Shown here piece after piece: positions 7,148 to 7,995 of a stretch of 7,995 bases of DNA. The stretch is from assembly GCA_003448835.1 (NCBI GenBank), contig DLXM01000294.1, positions 1 through 7,995 of the forward strand, read 5' to 3'. A program made the translations under genes and the position numbers. Origin of the DNA: Bacteroidota bacterium (GTDB lineage Bacteria > Bacteroidota > Rhodothermia > Balneolales > HLUCCA01). The notes beneath the pieces were generated by a model. The model was not told the origin of the DNA, made no database searches, and saw nothing but the letters and a program-made list of their open reading frames with translations. Position 1 is the first letter of the stretch. Every line of letters begins with the position of its first letter.

Positions 7148-7995
7148 ATGAGTGTTTCCAATGACGGAATTAAAAAGGAAAGCTTCACAACAAGGTGGGG
7201 ATTAATTGTAAGTGTTTTAGGAATTGCCATTGGTACCGGTAATATTTGGCGATTTCCCAGAATTGCCGCCAATAATGGAGGAGAGGATGGAGCTGGAGCT
7301 TTTCTGATAGCCTGGCTAACGTTCTTACTTTTATGGTCGATACCTTTAATTATCGCCGAATATGCAATAGGTCGTAGTACCAGTAAAGGCACAATTGGGT
7401 CATTTGTAAAACTAATTGGTGATAGATTTGCATGGATGGGTGGGTTTGTTGGCTTTGTCGCAATGGCAATCATGTTTTACTATAGTGTGGTCACGGGTTG
7501 GTGTATTTACTACTTCGGTAGCACTTTATTTTTTCCATTACCAGATAATAATTTGGCTGCTTTGGCTCATTGGGATGCGTTTCAATCATCCTGGCTACCA
7601 ATAGTTTTTCATGGTGTTGCTATGATTTGTGCTGGATTTATAATTTTAATAGGAGTGAAGGCTATTGAGAGAGTAAATAAAATACTCATTCCTATGTTGT
7701 TGTTAATATTACTTGTATCATTTATCAGGGCAATAACTTTACCTGGTAGTTGGGATGGGATTCAATATCTTTTCACACCGGATTGGTCAACTTTGAGGAA
7801 TCCAAATGTCTGGCTAGAGGCTTTGACGCAGAATGCCTGGGACACAGGAGCAGGTTGGGGGCTTATTCTGACTTATGGCGCGTACATGAGGAAGACCGAT
7901 AATATTACATTAACAGCCATTCAAACAGGATTTGGGAACAATTTAATCAGTTTAGTCTCAGCTATAATCATATTTAGGACCCGCTGGCCAGGCTC
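7148..7995 (+). CDS. Sodium-dependent transporter, NSS/SNF family (partial, 3' end missing)
   Basis: The first 282 codons of a neurotransmitter:sodium symporter homologue (LeuT fold; typical bacterial length about 450-500 aa), probably an inner-membrane importer of an amino acid or related solute. TM1 has the unwound Na+/substrate motif GIAIGTGNIWRFP (25-37): by alignment with LeuT recalled from memory, A27 and N32 match the Na1 ligands A22 and N27, G25 and I28 the Na2 backbone ligands G20 and V23, and R35 the gate R30. TM2 ends in AEYAIGR (70-76), TM3 spans about 98-124, TM4 152-172, TM5 179-198, TM6 has NAWDTGAGWG (229-238), and TM7 starts near 261. NGGEDGAG (43-50) replaces the usual NGGGAF-type loop. 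Start ATG has no Shine-Dalgarno sequence. It lies 12 bp after the M1 peptidase stop, so one operon is likely. Substrate cannot be read. The last six residues look unlike the family. Confidence 0.93.
   Translation, partial: MSVSNDGIKKESFTTRWGLIVSVLGIAIGTGNIWRFPRIAANNGGEDGAGAFLIAWLTFLLLWSIPLIIAEYAIGRSTSKGTIGSFVKLIGDRFAWMGGFVGFVAMAIMFYYSVVTGWCIYYFGSTLFFPLPDNNLAALAHWDAFQSSWLPIVFHGVAMICAGFIILIGVKAIERVNKILIPMLLLILLVSFIRAITLPGSWDGIQYLFTPDWSTLRNPNVWLEALTQNAWDTGAGWGLILTYGAYMRKTDNITLTAIQTGFGNNLISLVSAIIIFRTRWPG

Noticed and set aside
7132..7473. 113-aa open frame on the minus strand
   Set aside because: It is antisense to the transporter gene, whose plus-strand frame has clear family motifs over the same bases. 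The minus-strand translation shows no recognisable domain.

Overview
The window looks like ordinary chromosomal DNA from an AT-rich member of the Fibrobacterota-Chlorobiota-Bacteroidota (FCB) group. Four things point there: a long DUF2723/GT117 membrane protein typical of that group, a YbeY whose third metal ligand is Asp in the manner of Bacteroidota-like homologues, near-absence of Shine-Dalgarno sequences before the genes, and one possible Bacteroidota-type promoter (TTTG / TAnnTTTG). A DUF494 (Smg) gene beside these suggests a deep branch such as Balneolota, Rhodothermota or Marinimicrobia more than a classical Bacteroides or Flavobacterium, but the window cannot settle this.

Layout: two divergent gene blocks flank a 169-bp intergenic region (4825-4993). 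The leftward (minus-strand) block reads, in transcription order, GT117/DUF2723 glycosyltransferase-like membrane protein, a 149-aa protein of unknown family, the rRNA-maturation metalloprotein YbeY, a Smg/DUF494 protein, and the N-terminal part of a DUF445 membrane protein that runs off the left edge. The last four genes are 6 to 39 bp apart and probably form one transcription unit. GT117 sits 63 bp upstream of them and may be part of it.

The rightward block is an M1-family zinc aminopeptidase with a lipoprotein signal, followed after 12 bp by a sodium-dependent (NSS/SNF) transporter that runs off the right edge. Together they suggest a peptide-scavenging pair: a membrane-anchored enzyme outside the cytoplasm releases amino acids, and a Na+ symporter may import them.

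The intergenic region holds a perfect 8-bp inverted repeat (4928-4947) lying over the possible minus-strand -7 box, the best regulatory signal here. I found no RNA genes, mobile elements, CRISPR arrays or phage signals, and no stretch above 300 bp lacks a gene. Nothing amounts to a clearly new system. The points most worth a second look are the unknown 149-aa gene, the palindrome, the Asp/Ser signature of the transporter, and the GC-rich last 20 or so bases, which may be a contig-end artefact.
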